Part shown: in pieces, positions 1-9,769 of the stretch
Layout: each line of letters opens with the position of its first letter
How positions within the stretch are numbered: the first letter of the stretch is position 1
From: CAWBAT01 sp963810905
GTDB taxonomy: Bacteria > Acidobacteriota > Terriglobia > Versatilivoradales > Versatilivoraceae
DNA length: 64,000 nt
Reading direction: 5' to 3'
Assembly (NCBI GenBank): GCA_963810905.1
Contig: CAWEPG010000011.1
Location: forward strand, 372,001-436,000
Notes under the pieces: model-generated
Told to the model about the DNA's origin: nothing
Databases searched by the model: none
What the model saw: only the letters and a program-made list of their open reading frames with translations
Translations under genes and position numbers: made by a program

Positions 1-110
1 CCGAGAAATCATTTGTGAATTCTGCGACAGCGCGTCGGTCAAATACGCGAACAGTTGAGCCCTTGCGGCAGCACCGATTTATCTCCCGCCGCCAGTTTCA
101 GACTCGATCA

Positions 111-149
111 CGTCCCCTGCAGGCAGACCCAGCTCTCCCGCAGGGGACG
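111..149. terminator. Stem-loop, possible terminator
   Basis: The first 281 bases hold no convincing gene. They contain a perfect 10-bp inverted repeat, CGTCCCCTGC at 111-120 and GCAGGGGACG at 140-149, around a 19-base loop. The right arm is followed by a pyrimidine-rich stretch but no clean T-run. It could terminate a gene lying left of the window or be a REP-type hairpin. Confidence 0.4.
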
Positions 150-281
150 TTTGCCTTCATTCTTGCCTTCGTCACCCGCCCATGACACACTCTTCCCCAT
201 AAAAGCACGTTTCAGCCGGTCTGAATGGGCGTGTGCCCGTGCTGCCTGAAAAGCGACTTCTTATCAATTATCAATCAGCCA

Positions 282-1050
282 ATGAACGCGAACAATAAAG
301 AAAAGACAGCCTCCAGACAGCAACGCGATCAGATGCTCAAGCTTGTCGCCAAGGGCTTTTACAACGAACTCGCCAACTACGGCGTGCAGAAAGACGAAAT
401 CCTGCGCGTTGCGTCACACCTGCTCGACAACCTCATGGTCAAGGAGCGGAAGCCGGCAAGGACGTGGCGTATTATAGCGAGATGTTCACGCTTGCGGCCG
501 TGAAGGATGAATGGGCGGCCCGCAAGCAACTGAGCGTGCAACATGTTTTACTTCGGCCACTTCAACGGGCGGTCATCCCCAAAGTGGTCGAATGGCTGCA
601 AGCTCCGGGTGCACAGAGAGCTTCGTGCCTGCGTTTCCCGGAGGGAAATCGACCTGCAACAACACTTCACGCACCCCACCCGGGAGTATTTCGGGGTTTA
701 TTTCAAGGACCAGCCGGTGGGCATTGTGGGTGGCGAGAATATTGATCGTGAGGCAGGCAAACTGGGGATGAAGAAGCTCGTGGGCGAACCCGGGCTGCAG
801 GGCAAAGGCATCGGCAAACGCGCCACGTTCGGCTTCCTTTACTACGCGTTCATGATTCTCAACCTAAACAAGGTTTACATCGCACTCGCGCGACATCAAC
901 ATGAGCAACCTCAATATTAACAGCCGGTTTGGATTCGAACTGGAGGGCGTTTTTCCCGAAGACCTGAAAGTGGGCGATCAGCGGCAGGACGTCGTGCGCA
1001 TGGCGCTGTTCAAATCGCTCTGGCTGCAGATCTTTTCCGTCAACGCATGA
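282..1050 (+). pseudogene. GNAT-family N-acetyltransferase, multiply frameshifted
   Basis: Translating the three plus frames in turn gives one continuous GNAT acetyltransferase-like protein. It starts at ATG 282 (MNANNKEKTASRQQRDQ). It passes to a second frame near 455, visits the third frame near 610-640 (ESFVPAFPGG), returns to the first frame (EIDLQQHFTHPTREYF, then the acetyl-CoA loop region EPGLQGKGIGKRA), and ends in another frame (NINSRFGFELEGVFPED, stop at 1048-1050). The C-terminal segment GFELEGVF followed by RQDVVRMALFKS is typical of RimL-like acetyltransferases, which acetylate N-termini or small molecules. At least four frame changes in 770 bases make a decayed gene likely, although poor consensus sequence would look the same. 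The substrate cannot be told. Confidence 0.75.
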
Positions 1051-1231
1051 TGCAGTCGAGTTGCCTGATCCCCGCCCTTTCGCTAATCTCGAATGCAATG
1101 AACATATCTCTCCAGGCCGATAAACGTTGCTTGGCATCTCGGCATTGTGCCTGCGACTTTGAATTACATCAGCGAAAACTGCGCCATCTGCGGGAGAGAA
1201 AGAGAACGACTCATGAGCTCTGGTGATTGTC

Positions 1232-2512
1232 TTACACCTTCTGAAAAGGATTCCCAAAGACCGCCCGTTTACCCAGTTCCGCCTCAATCTCCAGCAGGCG
1301 ATTGTATTTCGCGATCCGTTCGCTGCGGCAGGCGGATCCGGTCTTGATCTGCCCCCCACCCATAGCCACCGCAAAGTCCGCCATGAAAGCGTCTTCGGTT
1401 TCTCCCGAACGATGCGAAATAATGTAGCCCCAACCCGCCTTGTGACACATTTGAATCGTTTCGATCGTTTCCGTGACCGAACCAATCTGGTTGAGCTTGA
1501 TGAGGACCGCGTTGGCAGACCTTTCCTGGATGCCGCGGGTAACGAACCGGGTGTTTGTGACGAAAAGGTCGTCACCCACGATTTGTACCTTTCCACCTAA
1601 TGCGGCGGTATGTTTCTTGAATCCGTCCCAGTCATTTTCCGCCAGCCCATCTTCGATTGAAACAATAGGATATTTCTGGATCCAATTCGCAAAGAGCTGA
1701 GTCATCTCATCACTGCTCTTCTTTCCCTGGCCCGATTTCGTAAAATGATAGACGCCTTCCTCAAGAATTGAGCTGGCCGCAGCATCTAGCGCAATAGCTA
1801 CATCTTTGCCAGGCTGATACCCCGCTTGTTCGATGGCTGTCACAATTAATTGACAGGCTTCTTCATCACTCTTCAAATTGGGGGCAAAACCTCCCTCATC
1901 TCCAACCCCAGTTGCATATTTTTTCTTGTTCAAGATACCCTTCAACGTATGAAACACTTCTGCTCCATAGCGAAGCGCCTCGGCAAAAGAAGGGGCCCCT
2001 ATGGGCATCACCATGAACTCCTGAAAATCCACACTATTGTCAGCATGCTTACCGCCATTGAGAATGTTCATCATGGGTACCGGCAATCGCCGAGCGCCCG
2101 TTCCCCCCAAATAAGCATAGAGTGGAACGTCTGCGGCGATGGAAGCAGCTCTGGCCACCGCCATTGAAACTCCCAGAATCGCATTAGCCCCTAGCCTTCC
2201 CTTATTGGGTGTCCCATCCAATTCAATCATGAGATAGTCGATCTCTGATTGACGTGACGGGTCCTTCCCTTTCAGGGCGGGAGCGATAAAATTATTGACG
2301 TTTGCGACGGCTTTGAGCACCCCTTTGCCCCCATAACGCTTTTTATCCCCATCGCGCAATTCCACAGCTTCATGTTCACCGGTTGAAGCACCGGAGGGAA
2401 CCGAAGCCGAGGCTTGAACTCCATTGTCCAAGGTGACTAGGGCACGTAACGTTGGATTTCCGCGGGAATCAAGGATTTCCAAAGCTTGAATGGATTGAAT
2501 AGTGCAACGCAT
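1232..2512 (-). CDS. eno: Enolase (phosphopyruvate hydratase)
   Basis: Cytosolic glycolytic enzyme that interconverts 2-phosphoglycerate and phosphoenolpyruvate. The 426-residue product has the full family length. It opens with IQALEILDSRGNPTLR and carries SGASTGEHEA, the acid/base region GVGDEGGFAPN, the metal-binding acidic residues in IALDAAASS, SIEDGLAENDW and VGDDLFVTN, and the family signature around LIKLNQIGSVTET with the catalytic lysine. The start ATG at 2512 has a GAGGAG ribosome binding site. It lies 83 bases downstream of the OYE-family gene on the same strand, so co-transcription with the OYE and GH88 genes is possible. Nothing is truncated. No terminator with a T-run is evident just after the stop. 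Confidence 0.97.
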   Translation of the reverse strand: MRCTIQSIQALEILDSRGNPTLRALVTLDNGVQASASVPSGASTGEHEAVELRDGDKKRYGGKGVLKAVANVNNFIAPALKGKDPSRQSEIDYLMIELDGTPNKGRLGANAILGVSMAVARAASIAADVPLYAYLGGTGARRLPVPMMNILNGGKHADNSVDFQEFMVMPIGAPSFAEALRYGAEVFHTLKGILNKKKYATGVGDEGGFAPNLKSDEEACQLIVTAIEQAGYQPGKDVAIALDAAASSILEEGVYHFTKSGQGKKSSDEMTQLFANWIQKYPIVSIEDGLAENDWDGFKKHTAALGGKVQIVGDDLFVTNTRFVTRGIQERSANAVLIKLNQIGSVTETIETIQMCHKAGWGYIISHRSGETEDAFMADFAVAMGGGQIKTGSACRSERIAKYNRLLEIEAELGKRAVFGNPFQKV

Positions 2513-2595
2513 GAGCGATCTCCTCAGTTATGAATTTCAGCCGCCATTCTCCCATCCGGCCAGCAGAAGATCAAGGAGGATCAGCTAAAGAGTAG

Positions 2596-4065
2596 TTAGG
2601 TCCCTTCCTTCTGAATCTTTCTCGCCTCTTTCACAATCGGGCCATAGACCTCTTTGTCGAAGGGCGGGCATCCTGTAGGAAATTGCCCGAGCGGATGATT
2701 TTTTTGGCGCATGAGGTAGGTACAAAAGGTCAAGGTCTTACAAGTCCGGGCGGGATCGAGCTTCCCTTTGGCCAGTGCGTCCCTCGCGAATTCCGGGTAA
2801 GCCAGGGCTCCTCGTCCAACACCCATCAGACTCACACGCCCGTCACGAATGTTGGCCGCACCGGCATTGATTTGGAAGTGTTGAAGCCAGCTGTATCCTG
2901 TCCCAACAAATGTCAAAGCGGGGAATGCTTTCTGCAGTTTGGCACAGATCTCGAAATGTCGCGCAACGCCAATGAGTGGATGTTCTGGGGGCCAGTAATT
3001 TCCCTCGTCGGGTTTTTCAAATGGCCGGCCGATATGAGGATTGGTGTAAGGATTACCCAGGGAAATGTTAAAGAGCGCCACCCCCTGTTCCTTCAGTATC
3101 CGAATCAGATCCAAGGGTTCCTTTAAGTCAGGAGCTAGTGGATTCTCCGCTGAAACCCCAAACCCATAATCGTAAGGAAGGGGATAGGCTCTGGGTTTTC
3201 CGCACCGAGTCTGAGAATCCAGCTCGAAGGGGACGCCGTCGTAAACCCCCAATCGAGTCGCAATTAGAAAATCCGGTCCTAATGTGCTGCGAATTTTCGA
3301 GACAACATTTCGGGCAAAACGGCTGCGATTCTCCAGGGAGCCCCCATACTTGCCCGGGCGCGTTTTCGCACCAAGCAACTCGTTTCCGAGATATCCGTGG
3401 GTTAATTTGACATCGACCCCTTTAAATCCAATTTTCTTGGCAATTCGGGCTGCTTCCACAAAATGGTCTTCCAATTGTTCCAGGTAATCATCACTCAAAA
3501 CAGGATAGTCTGCGGGTATCTTGATTGATTTTCTGCGATCCAGAAAGGTGAGCCCGTCAAGGACCGGATGGTGCTGAAGGATGAGAGGGATGGGATGACT
3601 GTATCGACCGGAATGAGTTAATTGCAAGACTTCGAGGAGGTTTTCGGCGTCTTGATAAACCTCCCGGTGCACCCGGCGTGTATGACTCAGTAGTTTCTCG
3701 AAGGATCCTGCATTGTCTTCCGTGAGGAGTAACTGCCTTGGATTGGCGCGTCCTTCTGGGACGACCGCCGTTGCTTCAAACCAGATCAGCTTCGCTCCAC
3801 CACGCGCAAAGCGCTCGTAACGGCGAAACGTCAATTCATCAGGCCGTCCGCCCGGCGTCCCATCACACCCCTCCATGGGATGGATCGCCAGTGAGTTCCC
3901 TATCGAAAATGCGCCGACGCGGACGGGTCGGCTGAGAATTTGTTTGACCTTTATGGGATCGCCTTCCAATGGAACAGGAAGCTGGAGCTTTTCAATTTCG
4001 GCGGCTAACTCTTCCAGTGATTGATAATGAAAGTATCTTTTCAAGAGAGTTCTTAGATCGATCAA
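2596..4065 (-). CDS. NADH:flavin oxidoreductase, old yellow enzyme family
   Basis: An FMN-binding TIM-barrel oxidoreductase of the OYE/2,4-dienoyl-CoA-reductase-like family (489 residues). These enzymes reduce activated C=C bonds or demethylate small molecules with NAD(P)H. Visible features are the N-terminal barrel segment NSLAIHPMEGCDGTPGGRP, the active-site-like region THSGRYSHP, the phosphate-binding strand GVDVKLTHGYLGNELL, the SRFARNVVSKIR helix and a C-terminal FVGTGYSWLQHF. It lacks the C-terminal 4Fe-4S/FAD half of 2,4-dienoyl-CoA reductases. Length above 400 residues and an N-terminal extension of about 50 residues set it apart from short OYEs. The start is TTG at 4065, with AGGAG 11 bases upstream. 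It lies between GH88 and eno on one strand. The substrate is unknown; association with sugar breakdown is inferred from context only. Confidence 0.85.
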   Translation of the reverse strand: MIDLRTLLKRYFHYQSLEELAAEIEKLQLPVPLEGDPIKVKQILSRPVRVGAFSIGNSLAIHPMEGCDGTPGGRPDELTFRRYERFARGGAKLIWFEATAVVPEGRANPRQLLLTEDNAGSFEKLLSHTRRVHREVYQDAENLLEVLQLTHSGRYSHPIPLILQHHPVLDGLTFLDRRKSIKIPADYPVLSDDYLEQLEDHFVEAARIAKKIGFKGVDVKLTHGYLGNELLGAKTRPGKYGGSLENRSRFARNVVSKIRSTLGPDFLIATRLGVYDGVPFELDSQTRCGKPRAYPLPYDYGFGVSAENPLAPDLKEPLDLIRILKEQGVALFNISLGNPYTNPHIGRPFEKPDEGNYWPPEHPLIGVARHFEICAKLQKAFPALTFVGTGYSWLQHFQINAGAANIRDGRVSLMGVGRGALAYPEFARDALAKGKLDPARTCKTLTFCTYLMRQKNHPLGQFPTGCPPFDKEVYGPIVKEARKIQKEGT

Positions 4066-4123
4066 GGATAGTTTACTCCTTGACCGTAGACATTAGACTG
4101 CGGACATTCGACCCTGCGCTTTT

Positions 4124-5248
4124 TTAGCGCAACGCATTCAGTACTTTCTGCAATGCTTCCATAAAGAAATGTTCTCCCCACATAACCGACTCATCAACAC
4201 CTAGCTTCTTATGATAATGGTAAACGGCATGCAGAAGGATGCCCTCTTGCCCTGCTTGGCCACGCGCTAGAAACTGAGCCGACGTCAGTCTATCCAGGAT
4301 TTCAAAGGCGGCATTGCGATATTGGTGTGCCTTCTCCCGGTCTGGAGAGAGCGCGGCTAAGTTCCACAATCCGGAAGCCGCAATCGCAGCGGCGGAACTG
4401 TCCCAGAGGGAATCTGGACCTGCCTCAACGTGGAAATCCCAATATGGGACCCACGTCTCCGAAACATGACAAAGATAATAATTCGCGCACCGCTCGGCTG
4501 TTTCCAGAAAGGAAGGGTCGCGCGTGAATTGGTAGGCTGTGCCAAACCCGTACAAGGCCCAACACAATCCTCGTGACCAACAGGAGTCGGGCCGAAGCCC
4601 CTGCTGAGTACTTTCACGCAGAAAGACTCCACGAACAGGATCGAAGATCGCTTCGTGAACCGTGCTTCCGTCAGAATGAACGAGGTACTGCTGAGAAGTC
4701 CGGCAATGGCAGGTGGCGATATCCCAAAGACGATCATCCTGGGTTTTTTCTGCGACCCAAAAGATAATCCCCACATTCATCATGATGTCAATGAACAGAG
4801 ACTCCGCTCCCAAGAAAGAACAGAGGTACTGGCCTTTCGGCTGAAAGCGCAGCGCCAGCGTTCGGCCTGCCTGAATCAAGGTTTCCCGCAATTCCGGATC
4901 CTGAGTGAGGCCGTACCAGCGGCCGTAAGATGAATGGAAAACAAATCCGAGGTCGTGGACGTTCCGGTCGTTTTTGCGTGATTCCAATAACAGGCTGTAA
5001 TGCTCAGCCTTGTTTCGCCAATAACGATTTCCAGTGAGTTGGAAGAGAATCCAAAGAATCCCCGGCAGGAATCCCTCGCACCAGTTTGTCCAATATTCCC
5101 CTCCATGTCGCCACTTTCCATTCACTGTATACATTGGAAAGAAATCGGGTTGTTCCTCGATCAAATTCCTGAACTGGTATTGTGCGAAATCAAGGGCATT
5201 CTCGAGCTGAGTACATCGTGTTTGGAGGTTGATATCAGAACGGGACAT
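4124..5248 (-). CDS. Glycoside hydrolase family 88 (unsaturated glucuronyl hydrolase-like)
   Basis: A 374-residue (alpha/alpha)6-barrel protein of the GH88 family. These enzymes hydrate and release the unsaturated uronic acid left by polysaccharide lyases. Recognisable segments are the aromatic motif HGGEYWTNWCEGFLPGILW (47-65), Asp99 in NVHDLGFVF and Asp154 in ESLFIDIMMN at the positions of the two catalytic aspartates, then RPDSCWSRGLCWALYGF and the late SLWDSSAAAIAASGLW. No signal peptide is seen, so action is cytoplasmic. The ATG at 5248 follows GAGGAGTAAT. It is the first gene of a minus-strand run GH88-OYE-eno. Together with the GH78 gene 24 kb away it hints at plant or algal polysaccharide use, but no lyase is present in the window. 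Confidence 0.9.
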   Translation of the reverse strand: MSRSDINLQTRCTQLENALDFAQYQFRNLIEEQPDFFPMYTVNGKWRHGGEYWTNWCEGFLPGILWILFQLTGNRYWRNKAEHYSLLLESRKNDRNVHDLGFVFHSSYGRWYGLTQDPELRETLIQAGRTLALRFQPKGQYLCSFLGAESLFIDIMMNVGIIFWVAEKTQDDRLWDIATCHCRTSQQYLVHSDGSTVHEAIFDPVRGVFLRESTQQGLRPDSCWSRGLCWALYGFGTAYQFTRDPSFLETAERCANYYLCHVSETWVPYWDFHVEAGPDSLWDSSAAAIAASGLWNLAALSPDREKAHQYRNAAFEILDRLTSAQFLARGQAGQEGILLHAVYHYHKKLGVDESVMWGEHFFMEALQKVLNALR

Positions 5249-5434
5249 ATTACTCCTCGAGAAAAAGAATTTTGAATCTACTCCGTTGAAGGTCCCCTAT
5301 CAAGTGGATTTTCAAGAGGAAAGTGTTATCTTTTGATCATAGAGAATTGAATATAGGTTCGAGATGGCTGGGGTACTTGCCCCCACGCTCAGTGTTTTTT
5401 TCAAAGGCATCACGTCTTCGGTAAAGGAGGCCAC

Positions 5435-5995
5435 ATGATCCGGCTTAAGATCGTATTGCTAACATTGATCTTGCCCATTCCATGCATGTTCTATGCAGAA
5501 GATTCACAGCAAGAACAAAAAAAACTAGCAGAGTTGGAACGGACCCTAAAGGACGACATACCCCACGTCATGTGTGTGGGGTCAAATTTTACAACCGCGG
5601 GGCAACCCTCCATCAATGCCTATGCGAAGCTTGCGTCCAATGGATTTCGGTCGGTGTTGAATCTCCGCACCGCTCAAGAAGGAGTCAGTCTTGAGGAAGA
5701 AAAGGATGCCGTGGAAAAAGCAGGCCTACGTTACATTAATATCCCGGTCATTTCTCGTGCTCCCACCCCCGGACAAGTTACTGAATTTCTGACGGTGGTG
5801 AAAAACAAGTCCTTCCAGCCTATGCTCATTCATTGTGCCAGCGCCAATCGGGTGGGCGCATTCTGGATGATCTACAGAGTGTTAGAACAAGGCTGGCCCC
5901 AAGAGAGGGCTCTCGATGAAGCCACCCGGATTGGTCTCACCAGTCCGGCCCTCAAAGATTTTGCCTTGAACTATATTGCCTCTCATCAAAAGTAA
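5435..5995 (+). CDS. Secreted dual-specificity-phosphatase-like protein (DUF442-like)
   Basis: A 186-residue protein with an N-terminal signal peptide (residues 1-21) and a tyrosine/dual-specificity phosphatase-like fold. The sequence FTTAGQPSINAYAKLASNGFRSVLNLR is the usual opening of the DUF442/beta-lactamase-hydrolase-like phosphatase family. The P-loop reads HCASANRVG, matching H-C-x5-R-x-G with the nucleophilic cysteine and arginine kept. The product is probably periplasmic. The start ATG at 5435 has a strong AAAGGAGG site. It is a single gene, divergent from GH88 across 186 bases. The substrate is unknown. Catalysis is plausible because the Cys-x5-Arg loop is intact. Confidence 0.8.
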   Translation: MIRLKIVLLTLILPIPCMFYAEDSQQEQKKLAELERTLKDDIPHVMCVGSNFTTAGQPSINAYAKLASNGFRSVLNLRTAQEGVSLEEEKDAVEKAGLRYINIPVISRAPTPGQVTEFLTVVKNKSFQPMLIHCASANRVGAFWMIYRVLEQGWPQERALDEATRIGLTSPALKDFALNYIASHQK

Positions 5996-6359
5996 GTCGA
6001 GTCCGGTTCGTAGGCATCGGCACACGTTGGGATCGAGCCGGTGTATCGACGGACATCTGCTAGTTGATTTACCTTTGATGAGGTCGACCGGAGCAAGCGT
6101 AAAACTATCGGAGCTTGCAAACTAAGTCTATGCGATAATTGGCACAATAATTCCGAGGAATCGTTACTGGGCTAGCAACAGGGGTTCCTCCAAGAATGAA
6201 CAAACTAAAGCCCTATCGGCTCAGGCCGATATCTCGGATGTAGAGCATTAGAACCAGTTTAGAGGGCTAAACTTTAATGGATGTGAGCCCTGCCCATGCT
6301 TATTCGAAATCGGTAGGATAGATGAGTCAATTTTGTATCAATATAGCGGGATCAAAACA
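5996..6359. other. Intergenic region with a short hairpin
   Basis: No gene is visible. A perfect 7-bp stem, TATCGGC at 6214-6220 and GCCGATA at 6225-6231 with loop TCAG, lies about 130 bases upstream of the GAF/GGDEF gene. I looked for a cyclic-di-GMP riboswitch because of the downstream GGDEF domain, but the conserved core was not recognised. Confidence 0.4.
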
Positions 6360-7968
6360 ATGGCTGCACAAACGGTAGATCCGGAAATTCTCGATGCAAT
6401 GATCCTCGCTGAGATTGCCGTGAAGTATGAGTGTCATTCCCAGGCGGTTGAAATCTTGAGCACTCTCATCCAGAAGCATCCTAAGTACCTGCCTGCCAAG
6501 GAAGCCCTGCAAAAAATTTATCGGGATACGGGAAAATCGGAACAAGCCAGCCAACTCGAGAATGAAATGAATGATATCCGCTCACAATTGGCAGCCGACC
6601 GAATTCAACAGAACGGAATTCAGCCCGATCATCAGAAAAGAGAGTTCATAGCCAGGATCGATTCAATCGTTCGTGAGATTTATGACACTCGGGATTACAA
6701 CGAAGTCTTGGATATTTCAGCCTCAAGCCTTTTGAAAACCATTCAGGGGGACCGTTGCTTGATCTGGGTCCCTGGGTCCGAGGAATGGGAAGAGACCCAA
6801 CACGAGTCTTGCCGAAAAACTATCTCTCCATGCCCTTGGGAAAAGATTGACCGGGTGAATACGATCCTGTGGCAGCTGATATCGGATGCTAAAGACACCG
6901 TCTCCTTTGAGAAAATTCAAACTTCTCCGTTGTTTGCTCTACAACGGGACATTTTGGAATCGTTTTCTATTCAATCGGTTCTGGCTTGTCCTTTAGTCTA
7001 CAAATCCACCCAAATCGGCATGATCCTGATTCACAGTTGTCAGGAAGAGAATTCCTGGAACCCAGAAGAAATATCTTTGCTCTCAACAGTTGCGGGGCAT
7101 ACTGCAGTGGCGCTTCAGAATGCCCGGCATTTCAGCAAGGCCCAGACTCGGGAATTGAAAGATCAGCTCACTGGCCTGGAATCACCTCAGTTTTTCGAGG
7201 AAAGACTAGCGGTCGAAATGCGCAATGCCGGTCAGCAAAATTACCCGCTCTGCCTCGGCCTGCTCTACGTCAATGATTTCCAGAGATATTGTCATGACCC
7301 AGGGCCAGACCGCCGCTGAAACAGTGCTTCATAAAGTTGGATTCCTGGTTAAGACGCACGTACGCAAGGGAAGTGTCGTAGGGAGAACCGGAAACGAAGA
7401 ATTCGGTATGATTTTACCTAACGTCCCAAAAGGCCGAGCCCAGCAGATCATGAACAATATCAAACAGATTGTTGAGAATACCATCACCACAGACTCAGGA
7501 AAACCAGTCACGGTGGGCGTCGGAGTCATTGAAGCCACTCTGAGCCCCACTCTTTGGGCGACGCAGTCTCTCAACGAAGCTGGAACCTCAGAATCGCCGG
7601 AAACTTTTGACAGCTCAAGCCGGGACAACGCTGCCTTCCGTGGCGACCTCTCAGAGATTGAGTTACTTGATGTTCTCCAGATTCTGGCTAACGGGCGAAA
7701 GAGCGGGAAATTGGTATTGAGTGCCGAGGGCCACCTGGGAATCGTATTCTTCAATTTAGGACGGATCATCGATGCAATGTACCATGGTAAAAGAGCGGAA
7801 TTGGCTTTCTTTGAAATTCTCACCATCCAGAAAGCCCGCTTTGAATTCCAATCCTCACCCCAGCCTTTTGGTGAACAGATCAGTTGTAGCAACACCCAGC
7901 TTATCCTGGAAGGTCTCCGGCTTCTGGACGAAGCGAACCGGGAGCGGCAATTCACCTCAAGCCATTAA
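6360..7968 (+). pseudogene. TPR-GAF-degenerate GGDEF-PATAN signalling protein, one frameshift
   Basis: Two overlapping frames make one cytoplasmic signalling protein of about 536 residues. The order is a short TPR-like helical region (AVEILSTLIQKHPKYLPAKEAL), a GAF domain, a diguanylate-cyclase-like domain starting DQLTGLESPQFFEERL and carrying RTGNEEFG in place of GGEEF, then a PATAN/DUF4388 domain (FRGDLSEIELLDVLQILANGRKSG). The frame breaks in CCC at about 7298-7300. Removing one C joins RYCHD to GQTAAETVLHKVG, and without it the first frame stops at 7317-7319. The first glycine of the GG(D/E)EF loop is kept and the second is Asn, so cyclase activity is doubtful and a c-di-GMP-sensing or scaffold role is likelier. 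ATG 6360 was preferred to the in-frame TTG at 6333. The break may be a consensus error. Confidence 0.75.
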
Positions 7969-8199
7969 CACCAAGAATCGTTCAAGGCACACACTTCCTA
8001 ATTGACTCTCTCCAATTGAGAAAGGAAACGCACGCAGAGTGTTGCTAATGGGTCCCAAGACTAAAGACACTCTCAAGAAGTGAGCCACTCGGCGTGGATT
8101 CGTTTGGTGAAGAAAATCCTGCCAAGTGACTCAACTCCTTTCGTCGCTTCGGATCCTCCGACGTATAAAACCTAATAGGCAAACCCATCATGTCTTGGA

Positions 8200-8220
8200 A
8201 AAACCTCATCGTAAGGTTTT
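8200..8220 (-). terminator. AT-rich hairpin at the end of the TPR gene
   Basis: The 7-bp stem AAAACCT (8200-8206) and AGGTTTT (8214-8220) overlaps the stop codon of the minus-strand TPR gene. Read on the minus strand it ends in a run of five T. It is a plausible intrinsic terminator, but weak because the stem is AT-rich. Confidence 0.4.
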
Positions 8221-9560
8221 AGCCATTCCATTCACGGTTCTCGTGCCGCGCACTTTGATGGGTCTTACGAAGTACTGCGGTATATTGCTGCAGACACGCT
8301 CTGGCTTCAGGGTTATCGGCAGTCAAACTTTTTTCCAGATTGGATGTGGCCTGCTGCAGCAATTCCTGCGCTTCAGCGTAGCGGTGTTGGCTACAATAGA
8401 TCGTGGCAAGAGAAACCTGATTCCGGGCTACGTCGGGATGATTTGGACCCAACGCTTTCTCCCTTATGGCCAAGGCGCGGACGAGGAGCTGCTCTGCTTG
8501 GGCTGTTTGCCGGAAAGAAAGAATATGCGGCAGCCAGGGTGCTTAAACTGCCCGCTACGTCCGGGTGATCGGGTCCTAGAACTCTCTCCCGAATCGAACG
8601 AGACCGCTCCAACAACGGGATAGCCTTCCCGGCTTTTCCTTCACCCAAATACCAGGCGGCGAGATTGGAAAGGCAGAGCGCCACTTTGGGATCGTCTTGT
8701 CCTAAGGTCAATTCCCAAATCTGCAGCGCTCTTCGGTAAAGTGGCTCTGGACGGGTATGCCGGTTCTGAACTCGAAGCAGTTCCGCCAAATTGCTCAGGC
8801 TAGAGGCAACATCGGGATGGCCCCGCCCGAGCACCCTTTCTCTTATGGTGAGTGCCTGACGCAGCAAGCGTTCACTCTGACCATATTGCCCTTGATGAAA
8901 GTACAGCAGCCCCAAGTTATTGAGCGTGGCAGCCGTGGCGGGTTCGTCGCGTTCAGTTGATTCCCTTCGGATTTCGAGCGCTTGCTTGTAAAGCGGCTCT
9001 GCCTCAGGGTAGCGTCCTTGAATGCGATACAGTTCAGCCAGATTGTTCAACACCGTTGCCACATTGGGATGTTTGCTCCCCAGGGTCCCTTTCATGATAC
9101 TCAATGATCGGAGATAGAGTCGTTCCGCCCTTTCGTAGTCTGATTTCGCGACCAGAAGTTGCCCCCAGTTGTTGAGGGTTGTGGCTACCGCAGGGTGCTC
9201 AGCACCCAGAGTTTTCTCGAAGATGAACAGGGATTCCTGGTAGAGACGGTTAGCTTCTTCCCATCGATTCTGGATTCGGCACAGTTCGGCAAGATTGTTC
9301 AAAACGCCAGCGGTGTTCGGATCTTCTTCTCCATTGACCTCTCGAAAGATGTTGAGCGCTTCTCGATAGAGAGGCTCGCTTGCCAAATAGCGCCCTTCGG
9401 CTTTCAATCGTTCAGCTGAGCCATTGAGTTCACCGGCCCGCTCGAGCAAAGACTTGTTTACAGGATTCAGGACTTCGTGACTTTCTGGCAGAGCAAAAGG
9501 GATGTGAAACATTATCCCCGCGACAACCACCAGACAACTAGTTAGTACATGTTTTCTCAT
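8219..9560 (-). pseudogene. Secreted kinesin-light-chain-type TPR protein, one frameshift
   Basis: A run of about seven 42-residue tetratricopeptide repeats of the kinesin-light-chain type, each with a core like HPDVATVLNNLAELYRIQGRY and spaced at 126 bases. An N-terminal signal peptide (MRKHVLTSCLVVVAG) points to the periplasm. The start at 9560 was chosen because GGAGAGGAG lies just upstream; the ORF extends 25 codons further but without such a site. The frame changes between about 8480 and 8530. The first frame runs into an Arg/Ser-rich tail after STLAAAYSFF, while the next frame continues the repeat pattern (AIREKALGPNHPDVARNQVSLA) to a stop at 8219-8221. It is likely a scaffold for protein binding; the partner is unknown. 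One indel may be real or a sequencing fault. Confidence 0.75.
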
Positions 9561-9769
9561 CGTAGTCTCCTCTCCGTGAATAACTGCCTTCGTCAATTGG
9601 GTGCTTGAGGGCAGTACGCGCACTGTCCACGGCACCTAGATTGACTCAGAAATAGAGGCCAAGTAAGTGTGACCCGGTAATTGCACGGTGTGACACGGTA
9701 GGGAGAAGCTTGAATCCACCTGGAAAACTGAGTTAAAGTGAATAGAGAGATAATCGAGGGAAAACAGAA

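Noticed and set aside
5996..6359. Cyclic-di-GMP riboswitch before the GGDEF gene
   Set aside because: Only a simple 7-bp hairpin is present; the conserved GEMM core was not found.
8126..8623. 165-residue plus-strand frame
   Set aside because: It is antisense to the end of the TPR gene, whose repeat pattern runs through the same DNA.
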